A DNA stretch of 37,612 nucleotides from Planctomycetota bacterium (lineage in GTDB: Bacteria > Planctomycetota > Phycisphaerae > Phycisphaerales > UBA1924): the NCBI GenBank assembly GCA_023432465.1, contig JAEYUO010000066.1, positions 1 through 37,612 of the forward strand, given 5' to 3'. Below the pieces are notes generated by a model. It saw only the letters and a program-made list of their open reading frames with translations. It was not told where the DNA came from and ran no database searches. Below, in pieces: positions 1-9,215 of the stretch. The position numbers were made by a program, and so were the translations under genes. Within the stretch, counting starts at the first letter, position 1; each line of letters starts with the position of its first letter.

Positions 1-35
1 CCCCCGGTACGGGGGGTGACGGGGGGGGGGGGGGC

Positions 36-2003
36 ATGGGGGGGGGGGGGGGCCCCGGTGGCGGCCGCGGCGTGCTCAGCGCGGCCGTCGTGCTCCTCGT
101 GGTGCTCATGGCCTTGGTGCTGACCCAGACCATGTCCACGCAGGGGCAGGTCGTCACCTGGCAGGAGTTCACAAACCAGTACGCCTCCGATCCCGAGATG
201 GCCGTGGAAGTCCGCGACACCGCGATCCACGGCATCACCAAGCGGTTTCCTGGTCAGGAGGGCAAGCCGGTCACGATGGTCGTCAAGATCGCCGGCAACC
301 GCAGCCAGGATTACTGGCTCGAAGAGGTCAACACGCTGACCGGCGGCAAGTTCAAGCAGATTCCAACCAGCATCTGGCAGAGTCTGCTTATCTCCCTCCT
401 CCCGTTTGTCATCATCATCGGGCTCATCTGGTTCTTCATCTCCCGCATGCTGCGATCGGCCGCCGGTGGCGGGCCGGGCGGAATGCTCGGGAACTTCGGC
501 AAGTCCAAGCACCGGATGTTCACCAAGGAGAACACCGGCGTCACCTTCACCGATGTCGCGGGGATCGACGAAGCCAAGGACGAGGTCACCGAGATCATCG
601 AGTTCCTGAAGAACCCCAAGAAGTTCACCAAGCTCGGCGGTCGCATTCCCCGCGGCGTGCTGCTCATCGGCGAGCCCGGCTGCGGCAAGACGCTGCTCGC
701 CAAGGCCATCGCCGGCGAGGCGGATGTGCCGTTCTTCTCGATCTCCGGTTCCGACTTCGTCGAGATGTTCGTGGGCGTCGGTGCAAGCCGCGTCCGCGAC
801 CTCTTCAAGCAGGCCAAGGAATCCGCCCCGTGCATCATCTTCCTCGATGAGATCGACGCCGTCGGCCGCCGCCGCGGCGGCGGGTTCACTACCGGCGGAC
901 ACGATGAGCGTGAGCAGACGCTCAACGCGATCCTTGTTGAGATGGACGGCTTCGCCTCCGCCGATGGGGTCATTGTCATCGCCGCGACCAACCGCGCCGA
1001 TGTCCTCGACCCCGCGCTCACCCGCCCGGGCCGCTTCGATCGTCAGATCGTCGTGCCCCGCCCGGATGTCGTCGGCCGCATTGAGATCCTGCGAGTCCAC
1101 GCCAAGAAGGTCAAGCTCGGCGCGGATGTCGACCTGGAGCGCATCGCCCGGGCCACCCCGATGTTCAGCGGCGCGGACCTGGCCGCGCTCATCAACGAGG
1201 CCGCCATCGCCGCGACCCTGCACAACAAGGACTTTGTCGAGCAGGAGGACCTGGAAGAGGCCCGCGACAAGGTGAAGTTCGGCCGCGCCCGCAAGTCGGC
1301 TCGGCGCGAGAAGGACGACAACAAGCTCACGGCGTATCACGAGGCCGGGCACGCGGTGCTGCAAGCGATGCTTCCCGATGCGGACCCGCTCCACAAGGTC
1401 ACCATCATCCCCCGCGGTAACGCCGGCGGTGCGACCTTCAGCCTCCCCGAGAAGGACCGCATGGGCTACGGTGTCAAGTGGCTCAAGGCCACGATGCGCG
1501 TGCTCTGCGGCGGGCGAATCGCGGAAGAGAAGGGCATCAACGACATCTCCACCGGCGCATCGATGGACATCGCGCAGGTGACGAACCTCGCCCGCATGAT
1601 GGTGCTGGAGTGGGGCATGAGCCAGCGGCTCGGCTTCGTCCGGTACGCACCCTCAGACACGCGCGAGATGTTCGTGCCCGAGAAGGACTACTCCGATGAG
1701 ACCGCGAGGATCATCGATGAGGAGATCCGCCGGCTCGTCGATGAGGCGTACAACGAAGCCCAGCGCATGATCGAAGCCAACTGGGAGAAGGTCGTCGCCG
1801 TCGCCGAGGCCCTGCTGAAGTATGAGACGCTTTCGGGCGATGAGGTCCGCAAGCTCATGCGCGGCGAGGGCATCGGCAAGCCGACCGTGAGCGACCTGCT
1901 CGCGGCCGAGGCGCGGCGCGATGCCCAGGCGGCGCAGGCCGCGCGGCAGGCGTCCGACCCCCCGCCGGAACTCCCGCCCAACGTCATGCCCAGTCCCGCC
2001 TGA
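36..2003 (+). CDS. ftsH: FtsH, ATP-dependent inner-membrane zinc metalloprotease
   Basis: Membrane-anchored AAA+ protease that extracts and degrades damaged membrane and short-lived cytosolic proteins. Two membrane segments (about residues 13-32 and 115-138) flank a periplasmic stretch. The AAA module has Walker A GEPGCGKT (212-219; the family usually has GPPGTGKT), Walker B IIFLDEID (267-274) and the SRH segment ATNRADVLDPAL with arginine fingers after it. The protease site is HEAGH (435-439, Glu436 catalytic), with Asp511 in GASMDIAQ as the expected third zinc ligand. At 655 aa the length is normal. The ATG at 36 lies between two long G runs and the frame is open to base 1, so the true start may be upstream of the window and the glycine-rich N-terminus may be partly a sequencing artefact. 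A strong hairpin follows the stop. Confidence 0.97.
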   Translation: MGGGGGPGGGRGVLSAAVVLLVVLMALVLTQTMSTQGQVVTWQEFTNQYASDPEMAVEVRDTAIHGITKRFPGQEGKPVTMVVKIAGNRSQDYWLEEVNTLTGGKFKQIPTSIWQSLLISLLPFVIIIGLIWFFISRMLRSAAGGGPGGMLGNFGKSKHRMFTKENTGVTFTDVAGIDEAKDEVTEIIEFLKNPKKFTKLGGRIPRGVLLIGEPGCGKTLLAKAIAGEADVPFFSISGSDFVEMFVGVGASRVRDLFKQAKESAPCIIFLDEIDAVGRRRGGGFTTGGHDEREQTLNAILVEMDGFASADGVIVIAATNRADVLDPALTRPGRFDRQIVVPRPDVVGRIEILRVHAKKVKLGADVDLERIARATPMFSGADLAALINEAAIAATLHNKDFVEQEDLEEARDKVKFGRARKSARREKDDNKLTAYHEAGHAVLQAMLPDADPLHKVTIIPRGNAGGATFSLPEKDRMGYGVKWLKATMRVLCGGRIAEEKGINDISTGASMDIAQVTNLARMMVLEWGMSQRLGFVRYAPSDTREMFVPEKDYSDETARIIDEEIRRLVDEAYNEAQRMIEANWEKVVAVAEALLKYETLSGDEVRKLMRGEGIGKPTVSDLLAAEARRDAQAAQAARQASDPPPELPPNVMPSPA

Positions 2004-2032
2004 TCGCCGGACACGGCCGCCAACCAAAGACA

Positions 2033-2060
2033 AAGGGCTCGGGATGACTCCCGAGCCCTT
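2033..2060. terminator. Bidirectional hairpin terminator between ftsH and the lipoprotein gene
   Basis: A perfect 12-bp stem (2033-2044 pairs with 2049-2060) closes a 4-base loop TGAC. It sits 29 bases after the ftsH stop and 27 bases from the stop of the convergent lipoprotein gene. It is A-rich on one side and T-rich on the other, so it can serve both genes. Confidence 0.85.
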
Positions 2061-2087
2061 GTTCGTTGCACATGGTTGATTCGGCGG

Positions 2088-2453
2088 TCAATCCTGCCAC
2101 GCCTTCACAACGATTCCATCGCGGATCTGTACAAACGTCGCCCCCTCGGTTTCCTTCCGGCTCGACCCTCCGAACACCAGGAACACCGCGCTGCTGCTCG
2201 AGCGGTCCTTCCGGAAGGCCCACTTCCACAGCGAGCTCCCGTCATCGAGCGTGGACTTGCTCGTCGGCTCGCCCAGCGCCGCCAGCACCCACTTCTCGGT
2301 GGTCGTGCCCGGCTCAATCTCCGCGAACGTGGAGGGGCCGACGTACGTCCCGCTCATCGTTTCCTTGGATGAACCGCTGACCAGACAGCCGCCCAGCGGC
2401 AGAATGGCAGCGATCAGCGCGGCGGCAGAAGCAAGACGAACCAGAGAGTGCAT
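2088..2453 (-). CDS. Small outer-membrane-type lipoprotein, BamE/SmpA-like
   Basis: A 121-aa protein with a lipoprotein signal: hydrophobic residues 10-20 run into the lipobox LGGC, with Cys23 as the predicted lipidated residue. The mature part contains IEPGTTTEKWVLAALGEP, which resembles the 'pattern recognised by turn, helix, gly-x-pro' start of BamE/SmpA/OmlA domains, followed by a short beta-rich part (LWKWAFRK, AVFLVFGG, GATFVQIRDGIVV). Those domains occur in outer-membrane assembly and other envelope lipoproteins, but the fold call here is inference from a short motif. It is last in a minus-strand run after the TonB-like and secreted proteins (83-base gap) and ends at the 2033-2060 hairpin. 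A GGAG lies 5 bases upstream of the ATG. Confidence 0.75.
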   Translation of the reverse strand: MHSLVRLASAAALIAAILPLGGCLVSGSSKETMSGTYVGPSTFAEIEPGTTTEKWVLAALGEPTSKSTLDDGSSLWKWAFRKDRSSSSAVFLVFGGSSRKETEGATFVQIRDGIVVKAWQD

Positions 2454-2536
2454 GATGGGTCTCCGCTGTTGATCAGGCTGACAGCCGTTGCAATCACAGT
2501 GCCTACGCTCGCGGCCGACCGGCTGTTACCGGCGTT

Positions 2537-3193
2537 CTACCGGGAGCGTTGGGATCCGGTCGAGGCGGATTTCAGAAGCTCGCGCACCCGGGCCGCCCTG
2601 TACCCCTCATCGGTCATGATCGCCGGCCGGGAGTCCCGCTCTATAACCCGCGGCTTGGGAAAGGTTTGCGACGAGTCGGCAACATGCGTCGCGATCTTCT
2701 CGATGCGTTCAGGATCTCCGCCCGATTCCGCCCGCGTGTCCGAGCGCATATCCGCCGAGCCCGCGGGCATCGATCGCGCCACGGCTTGCTCGGCAGGAAT
2801 CGCCCCGATGTAGAACACCGTGCCAGGCGGGACGAGCGCAAAGTCCCCTTTGGCCGTCCGGACATACGAAGACCGTGGGAACACCGCGGCCAGCCCGCCG
2901 CTGATCCTGGCGAGCCGATCCGTGCCGCTCCCCGGGAGGCGGTAGACCTGCTCAAACCCGAGCGGCTGGCGCAGGTCCACCGGTTGGCTCAGCAGGCTCG
3001 TCCGCAGGGGGCCAGTGTCTTCGTGAGTCTGGTCGAGCGGACGCAGCGCTCGGACGTCGATCGCGCTTCCGACCCCGCGGGGCTGAAGCGTCGCCGCCCC
3101 TGCCGCGAAGGCGCACGCCGCGGCCGCTATCTGGAGAGTCATCGCAACCATTGCAGCTTCCATCGGTCCGCGGCCGTGATCGGCTCGCGTCAC
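2537..3193 (-). CDS. Secreted protein of unknown function, coupled to the TonB-like gene
   Basis: I do not recognise a family. The 218-aa frame begins at a GTG that overlaps the stop of the upstream TonB-like gene (GTGA), which suggests translational coupling; an ATG ten codons later (MEAAMVAMTLQ) is an alternative start. Residues 12-34 form a hydrophobic, alanine-rich segment that looks like a signal peptide or membrane anchor. The mature part is mixed, with the most ordered stretch GDFALVPPGTVFYIG. The C-terminal quarter is charged and probably disordered. Because it lies between a TonB-like protein and a lipoprotein, an envelope role is likely, but this is inference only. Confidence 0.7.
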   Translation of the reverse strand: MTRADHGRGPMEAAMVAMTLQIAAAACAFAAGAATLQPRGVGSAIDVRALRPLDQTHEDTGPLRTSLLSQPVDLRQPLGFEQVYRLPGSGTDRLARISGGLAAVFPRSSYVRTAKGDFALVPPGTVFYIGAIPAEQAVARSMPAGSADMRSDTRAESGGDPERIEKIATHVADSSQTFPKPRVIERDSRPAIMTDEGYRAARVRELLKSASTGSQRSR

Positions 3194-4437
3194 CGGAGCA
3201 GGATCGTCACCGTAATCGTGACGCCGGCCTTGGGGTCATCCTTCGGCAGTTTGGTGAGCGCCTCCCCCTTCGCAGTCCACCGATACACCGCGTGCAGCAC
3301 AGGGGAGTCAACCTCCGCGAGGCCCGTCGGATCCAGGAAGCTCGCCGCGCTCACCCGGCCCTCGCGATTGAACGTCACTCTCAGCCGCGGATTGATCGCC
3401 GGATACACCGTGAGACGCGTGACGCGCGAAAACTCCGGCCGCCGAGTGATGATCTCCAAACCCTTTGCCGCCGCGGGCCGTCCCAGGCGCACCTGCACCG
3501 GTTCCTCCAGGCTTGCGCCATCGGACTCACGATCACTCTGTTCGCCCGGTGTCACGCCGGGAGACGAAGTCCCCCCTGCGTTCGGCGAAGCGATGGGCTG
3601 GCCGGCCGCATCCGGCAGGACATTCGTTTGAGGTACCGCGGGAGGAGTGGGGGGCGGTTGCGGAGCGGCGGCGATCGCAGATTCAACAGCCTCTCGCTCG
3701 CTCTCGGAGGCTTCAAACGGCGGCCCAACGAATCCGCTCGCGAGCGGTTCGGCAAGCCGCGGCGTATCCGTGTCTCCCTCGACCATCAACGGCAACTCGG
3801 GATCGATGACATCCGGCTGCTGCGTGCCGCTCTCTTCCGGCTGCGCGGTCGTGTCGTCGGCCGGATCCGTTCCACCGGCATCGATGGGCTCCCGCGCCTC
3901 GGAATCGGGTACCTTCGCATCATTCGGTTGGACTCCCGGCGGCGAGATCTCCGGCGGCGAAGTGACCGGTGGGAGCACGGGTTCGGGGAGAGGCGCGGGA
4001 GGGACGGCCTGCGCAATATCTGCGCCAGCGGGTGCTGCCGGGCTGGGTGTGCCCATGGGCGCGGGAGTGCCCGCCGCCGGGTCCAGCGCGGGCTGCTCGA
4101 CATCGGATTTCGCCGCCGCGTGGGGCGTGGGCTCTGCAAAGCCCATCCAGTTTTCGCTGTGCTGGTCTGACTCGGCGATTCCCAATCGCAGTTGTTCGAT
4201 CGGTTCAGGCTGCGGCACCGGCGGCTCGGGCGGCTTCGGCTCACGAGGCGGCTCGGGCAGCGGATCCTCCTCCGCCCATGCGAGCACCATCGGAGCGACA
4301 TCGCGGTCGCCAGGCCGCGAGTCATTCTGGCCGGCGGCGACAGCCACGCTCCCCGCGAGGACCGCCAAGCCGACATGGACGGTCACACTCAGGCAGATCG
4401 CCCCCGCGACCACATTGATTGGTCTCGAACCACCCAT
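3190..4437 (-). CDS. TonB-like energy transducer, proline-rich, single membrane anchor
   Basis: A 415-aa protein with an N-terminal membrane segment (about residues 8-34), then a long Pro/Glu-rich periplasm-spanning region (PEPPREPKPPEPPVPQPEP) and a C-terminal globular domain of about 100 residues. The last part (LTVYPAINPRLRVTFNREGRVSAASFLDPTG, written here only as landmarks LTVYP, RLRVTFN, GRVSAA) fits a TonB C-terminal fold. The segment RLGIAESDQHSENWMGF followed by PTPH recurs in planctomycete TonB-like proteins. TonB proteins couple the proton-motive force to outer-membrane receptors through ExbB/ExbD; neither partner nor a receptor is in the window. It is first of three genes transcribed toward ftsH and overlaps the next gene by 4 bases. 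Confidence 0.8.
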   Translation of the reverse strand: MGGSRPINVVAGAICLSVTVHVGLAVLAGSVAVAAGQNDSRPGDRDVAPMVLAWAEEDPLPEPPREPKPPEPPVPQPEPIEQLRLGIAESDQHSENWMGFAEPTPHAAAKSDVEQPALDPAAGTPAPMGTPSPAAPAGADIAQAVPPAPLPEPVLPPVTSPPEISPPGVQPNDAKVPDSEAREPIDAGGTDPADDTTAQPEESGTQQPDVIDPELPLMVEGDTDTPRLAEPLASGFVGPPFEASESEREAVESAIAAAPQPPPTPPAVPQTNVLPDAAGQPIASPNAGGTSSPGVTPGEQSDRESDGASLEEPVQVRLGRPAAAKGLEIITRRPEFSRVTRLTVYPAINPRLRVTFNREGRVSAASFLDPTGLAEVDSPVLHAVYRWTAKGEALTKLPKDDPKAGVTITVTILLR

Positions 4438-4620
4438 GGTTCAAAACGATAGGCGTGAGCCGTGGGGCGGGGCGCAAAGAAAATAGCGTTTTGTTTGGTA
4501 TTGAGTGCATCCCGCGATCCGCCATGGCGTACCGTTTGCGTCGGATCCTCCCCGCGGCGGACATCTCTTCGTCGAGCAGGGCTCCGATCTCCCCACTTGC
4601 GGCCCCAGGAGGCAACCCCG

Positions 4621-5742
4621 ATGCACGCAAACCCTGGACTGGTGGTGCTTTGGACGGCGATCGTCTTGAGTGCTCTGGCCGCGACAGCCGGAGCGGCCGT
4701 CCCGGTAGACGCCGCGCGAACCGAGGCGGTCGTTCAGCCGGATCAGGCTTCGGGCCTGGAGATTGGCAGCCCGGCCCCGCAGCTCGCGATCAAGACGTGG
4801 GTGAAGGGCGACCCGGTGACGTTTGAGCAGAGCAAGGTCTATGTCGTGGAGTTCTGGGCCACGTGGTGCGCGCCGTGCAGGCGAGCCATCCCGCTGCTCA
4901 GCAGCATCCAGCAAGAGCTCGGTCCCCGTGGGGTGACGGTTGTCGGCATCGCCAGTCAGGAGCACAAGGGCCTGCCCGACCTCGAGCAGTTTGTCCAGCG
5001 ACAGGGCGAGCGAATCAACTATGCGATCGCGTGGGATGCGGAGGGCCGCACCGACCGAGACTGGATGGTCGCTTCAAGGTCCGAGGGCATCCCCACGGCG
5101 TTTATCGTGGATCAGCAGGGCCGCATCGCCTGGATCGGGCACCCCGCAGTCGGCCTGATGCGCACCCTCGGCAAGCTGCTCGATGGCACGTTCGATATCC
5201 AGGTGGAGGCCGTGCTCGCCCGTCGCGCCCGCGAGATCCGCGCCAAGACCCAGCCCCTGGCGGCCGCGTTCGAAGATGCGCGGAGAGCGGGTGATCACCC
5301 CAAGGCTCTGTCGATCGTCGATGAGATTCTGCGTCTTGACCCGCGGATCAACGGGGAGTGGACACTCGCGAAGTTGGAACTGCTCGCCGTGGACATGAAG
5401 GAGCCCGAGAGGGGCTACATCTTCGCGCGTCAGTGTGTGGAGTCGAGCATCAACGAGAACGCTGAGGACCTGCTCAACATCGCCTGGTTCATCCTCGAAG
5501 AACCGGGGCTGAAGAACCGCGACACCGCGCTGGCGCTCGAGGCCGCCCGGCGAGCGGAGGAACTCGCCGGCGACATGTCTCCGGTTGTGCAGATGGTGCT
5601 CGCAAGAGCCCTGTCCATGACCGGGGACAAGCAGGGCGCGGTGAGCCGCCAGCAGCGGGCGGTTCAGCTCTCCGAGCCCGGGGCCGAGCGGGAAGCGCAG
5701 AGCAAGCGTCTCGAGGAGTACGTGCGCAAGGCCGCGGAGTGA
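4621..5742 (+). CDS. TlpA/ResA-like thioredoxin-fold protein with C-terminal helical repeat region
   Basis: The frame is open from 4462, but the ATG at 4621 is the better start: AGGAGG at 4607-4612 is 8 bases upstream and a signal peptide follows at once (residues 1-27). The 373-aa product has a thioredoxin domain at about residues 45-175 with the redox motif WCAPC (Cys83, Cys86) and the cis-proline strand GIPTAFIVD. This is the TlpA/ResA/AhpC-TSA type, which reduces disulfides or reacts with thiols in the periplasm. Residues 200-373 are alpha-helical with alanine-rich TPR-like periodicity, an addition seen in planctomycete relatives and probably used for protein contacts. It is divergent from the TonB-like gene and convergent with the next. 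Confidence 0.88.
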   Translation: MHANPGLVVLWTAIVLSALAATAGAAVPVDAARTEAVVQPDQASGLEIGSPAPQLAIKTWVKGDPVTFEQSKVYVVEFWATWCAPCRRAIPLLSSIQQELGPRGVTVVGIASQEHKGLPDLEQFVQRQGERINYAIAWDAEGRTDRDWMVASRSEGIPTAFIVDQQGRIAWIGHPAVGLMRTLGKLLDGTFDIQVEAVLARRAREIRAKTQPLAAAFEDARRAGDHPKALSIVDEILRLDPRINGEWTLAKLELLAVDMKEPERGYIFARQCVESSINENAEDLLNIAWFILEEPGLKNRDTALALEAARRAEELAGDMSPVVQMVLARALSMTGDKQGAVSRQQRAVQLSEPGAEREAQSKRLEEYVRKAAE

Positions 5743-5808
5743 TTCGCGCCCGCGCGACAGTGTTCCCTGCTTGAGATCGGGAGTGGGTGGGGCAGCGCGG
5801 ACGGAGCG

Positions 5809-6300
5809 TCAGCCGACTCTGCGGCGCAGGTTCGGTGTCGGCGTGACAAGATCGCCGACGCCCATGCCATCCATCGGGTAGTGCTCGGCGAGCGCGCCGG
5901 CGAGCGCATCAGGCGTTGCCAGAACGAAGTAGCACTGAATCGGGATCTGCCGCGATGCGAAGTTCATCGCGCGAACGAGCGATTCCTGAAGCGTGCAGAC
6001 CATCAGCTCGGCGCCGTCGTACCCCATCGGAAGCACACGGAACTGCCAAGCCTGCCGCCGGTTGATGAGTTCGCGGACCGCCGGATCGACCGGCTCGATG
6101 CGAGGATCGAGCCAGCGCGTTGTTGCCGCGTACTGCTCCGCCCACGCCTGCTCAACGGCCGATGCCTCGACACCGAACATCTGCTCGGCGAGCTCGCCGA
6201 ACGGGCGATGGGTCGCGCGTTGCCGCTCCAGCACCTGCTCACACTGATCGCGGGTCAGGACCCGCTGGCGCACCAGCAACTCGCCGATCGGTAGCCGCAT
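5809..6300 (-). CDS. Stand-alone GspE/PilB N-terminal (MshEN-like) domain protein
   Basis: A 163-aa protein that matches the N-terminal domain of type II secretion and type IV pilus ATPases and nothing else. The first half has the helical motif IGELLVRQRVLTRDQCEQVL ending in ERQ, as in MshEN modules (which in some ATPases bind cyclic di-GMP). The second half has the alpha/beta part DPAVRELINRRQAWQFRVLP, with the VLP strand typical of that domain. There is no ATPase domain and no Walker motif. The start is ATG 6300, 7 bases after AGGAGG (6308-6313); the GTG at 6303 is too close. It may regulate a pilus or secretion motor encoded elsewhere or act as a nucleotide sensor; both are inference. Confidence 0.8.
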   Translation of the reverse strand: MRLPIGELLVRQRVLTRDQCEQVLERQRATHRPFGELAEQMFGVEASAVEQAWAEQYAATTRWLDPRIEPVDPAVRELINRRQAWQFRVLPMGYDGAELMVCTLQESLVRAMNFASRQIPIQCYFVLATPDALAGALAEHYPMDGMGVGDLVTPTPNLRRRVG

Positions 6301-6532
6301 CACAACGCCTCCTGCGCACGTGTCCGCCCGGTCTCCCCAACCGCAGGGGGGACGTCGTACAACCGAGCATCGGCGGTTGTCCGCGATCGCTCATGGCCAT
6401 CGGCTGTCTGGGGCCGATGGGACCGTGTGTTTCTGCGTGTTGCAGCGATTGCGGGCCCTGCACGAGTCGTATCGGCAAGGCGGACGCGGCCAATCTCCCC
6501 GCGTCCGAGAACGGACCACGCGAAGGCGGCGG

Positions 6533-6898
6533 TCAGTCCGCCGGCTCGATCGTGGCCTTCAGCCGCTTGCTGGCGAACTGGTCCCGGAACAACTCGGCTC
6601 GCTCTTTGTGGGTGACCAGCACAAGCGCAGCGCCGGTGGTGTGAGCGGTCATCATGATCTTCATCGCACGGCCCGAATCGAACCGCGTGAGCTCCATGAT
6701 CGTCCGGACCACATACCGCATCTCGTTCAGGTCGTCGTTGTGGAGAAGCACCCGGAACGGGGGGAGCTGATCCATCTTCGGGGGCAGCTTTCGCGGCTCG
6801 GTCGCCGCCGCACCCGGACCACCGCCCGATCCTTGGGCGTCTTGTTCCGGCCGCTTCGCGTGTTCCGCCTCCTGCCCTGTGCTCATTCCGACCTCCAT
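6533..6898 (-). CDS. clpS: ClpS, N-degron adaptor for the Clp protease
   Basis: ClpS delivers proteins with destabilising N-terminal residues to the ClpA/ClpC-ClpP protease. The 121-aa frame has a disordered N-terminal extension of about 45 residues and then the ClpS core: PPFRVLLHNDD (Asn54, Asp55, Asp56 hold the substrate alpha-amino group in the family), the helix EMRYVVRTIMELTRFD, MMTAHTTG with His86 at the pocket, and the C-terminal strand ATIEPA. The stretch that is usually NDDYTPME reads NDDLNEMR, so the pocket rim differs from the E. coli type. A second ATG at 6886 (MSTGQ) is an alternative start. No ClpA/ClpC gene is adjacent; aat, which creates ClpS substrates, is 19 kb away. Confidence 0.95.
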   Translation of the reverse strand: MEVGMSTGQEAEHAKRPEQDAQGSGGGPGAAATEPRKLPPKMDQLPPFRVLLHNDDLNEMRYVVRTIMELTRFDSGRAMKIMMTAHTTGAALVLVTHKERAELFRDQFASKRLKATIEPAD

Positions 6899-7078
6899 GA
6901 TCCCTCAGGCTCGCGGCGTGGACCCTGCAATCGACTCTACACACCGTACTCCCTGTCCGCCCGCGGACAAGCCTTCAGCCCCTGAATTGCAGCCGATGTC
7001 GCCGGTCGGACGAATGGAACAAAGAAGCCGCGCGCGCTTTCCGCGGCGGAACCCTCGTCCTTCGTCACGGTGAGGACC

Positions 7079-7429
7079 ATGTTCAGAGTCCGGGTCCAAA
7101 GCGATCGCGGCACCGAGCTGGGCAGCTTTGACCTCCCGGCGAGCCGGGCGGCATCTGCTCGCCTGCTGATCGGCCGCGCAGAAGATTGCGATCTGCGTAT
7201 CCGCCACGCCTCCGTTTCCCGCCACCATTGCAGCATCGAGCGCGATGAGGATGGCGACTGGATCCTGCGTGACCTTGGCTCGGCGCTGGGGACCATCGTC
7301 GAGGATGCCCGTGTGTCGGAAGCCGCGGTCCACCATGGGCTGGTTGCCCGGATCGGCCCGGCGGTGCTGACGTTCCTGAATGTTCCCGCCGGTGCGATGC
7401 GCGGGCCTGATTCCGCCGCCGCGACATAG
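7079..7429 (+). CDS. Small stand-alone FHA-domain protein
   Basis: The 116-aa product is little more than one forkhead-associated domain, a module that normally binds phosphothreonine peptides. Visible landmarks are LLIGRAEDCDLRI (Gly-Arg of strands 3-4) and SVSRHHCSIE (the S-x-x-H signature). The later S-x-N-G loop reads GSALGT, so the conserved Asn that contacts the ligand backbone is replaced by Leu. An in-frame GTG at 7070 adds three residues; the ATG at 7079 is preferred, with GAGGA just upstream. It is divergent from clpS and lies 154 bases before gnd. The partner kinase is not in the window. Confidence 0.85.
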   Translation: MFRVRVQSDRGTELGSFDLPASRAASARLLIGRAEDCDLRIRHASVSRHHCSIERDEDGDWILRDLGSALGTIVEDARVSEAAVHHGLVARIGPAVLTFLNVPAGAMRGPDSAAAT

Positions 7430-7583
7430 GCGATGCGCGCGGAGTGGGAAACTTCAGCACCCACGCCCGATAACGCTTGCTTCTCGCATCGGCATGTCCA
7501 AAATCCTGCGCGTGCTTCATCAAAGCCGATAACCCTCGGCCGCGTGCCGGTTTCGGCGCGATGACCGGCTCCCGGAACCCTCC

Positions 7584-9140
<1,557 letters not shown>

Positions 9141-9144
9141 CGCT

Positions 9145-9165
9145 GTGCATCGTCGGGCGATGCGC
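9145..9165 (+). other. Possible hairpin after gnd
   Basis: An 8-bp stem with one G-U pair (9145-9152 with 9158-9165) around the loop TCGGG, 4 bases after the gnd stop. There is no T tract, so it is either a weak terminator, a transcript 3'-end stabiliser, or chance in GC-rich DNA. Confidence 0.4.
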
Positions 9166-9215
9166 CCGCATCGAACCCGCCGTACCGCACCACGGCGAAC
9201 CCTCGGAGACCATGG

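Noticed and set aside
4462..4620. A 53-residue N-terminal extension of the thioredoxin-like protein
   Set aside because: It would bury the signal peptide; a strong AGGAGG precedes the ATG at 4621.
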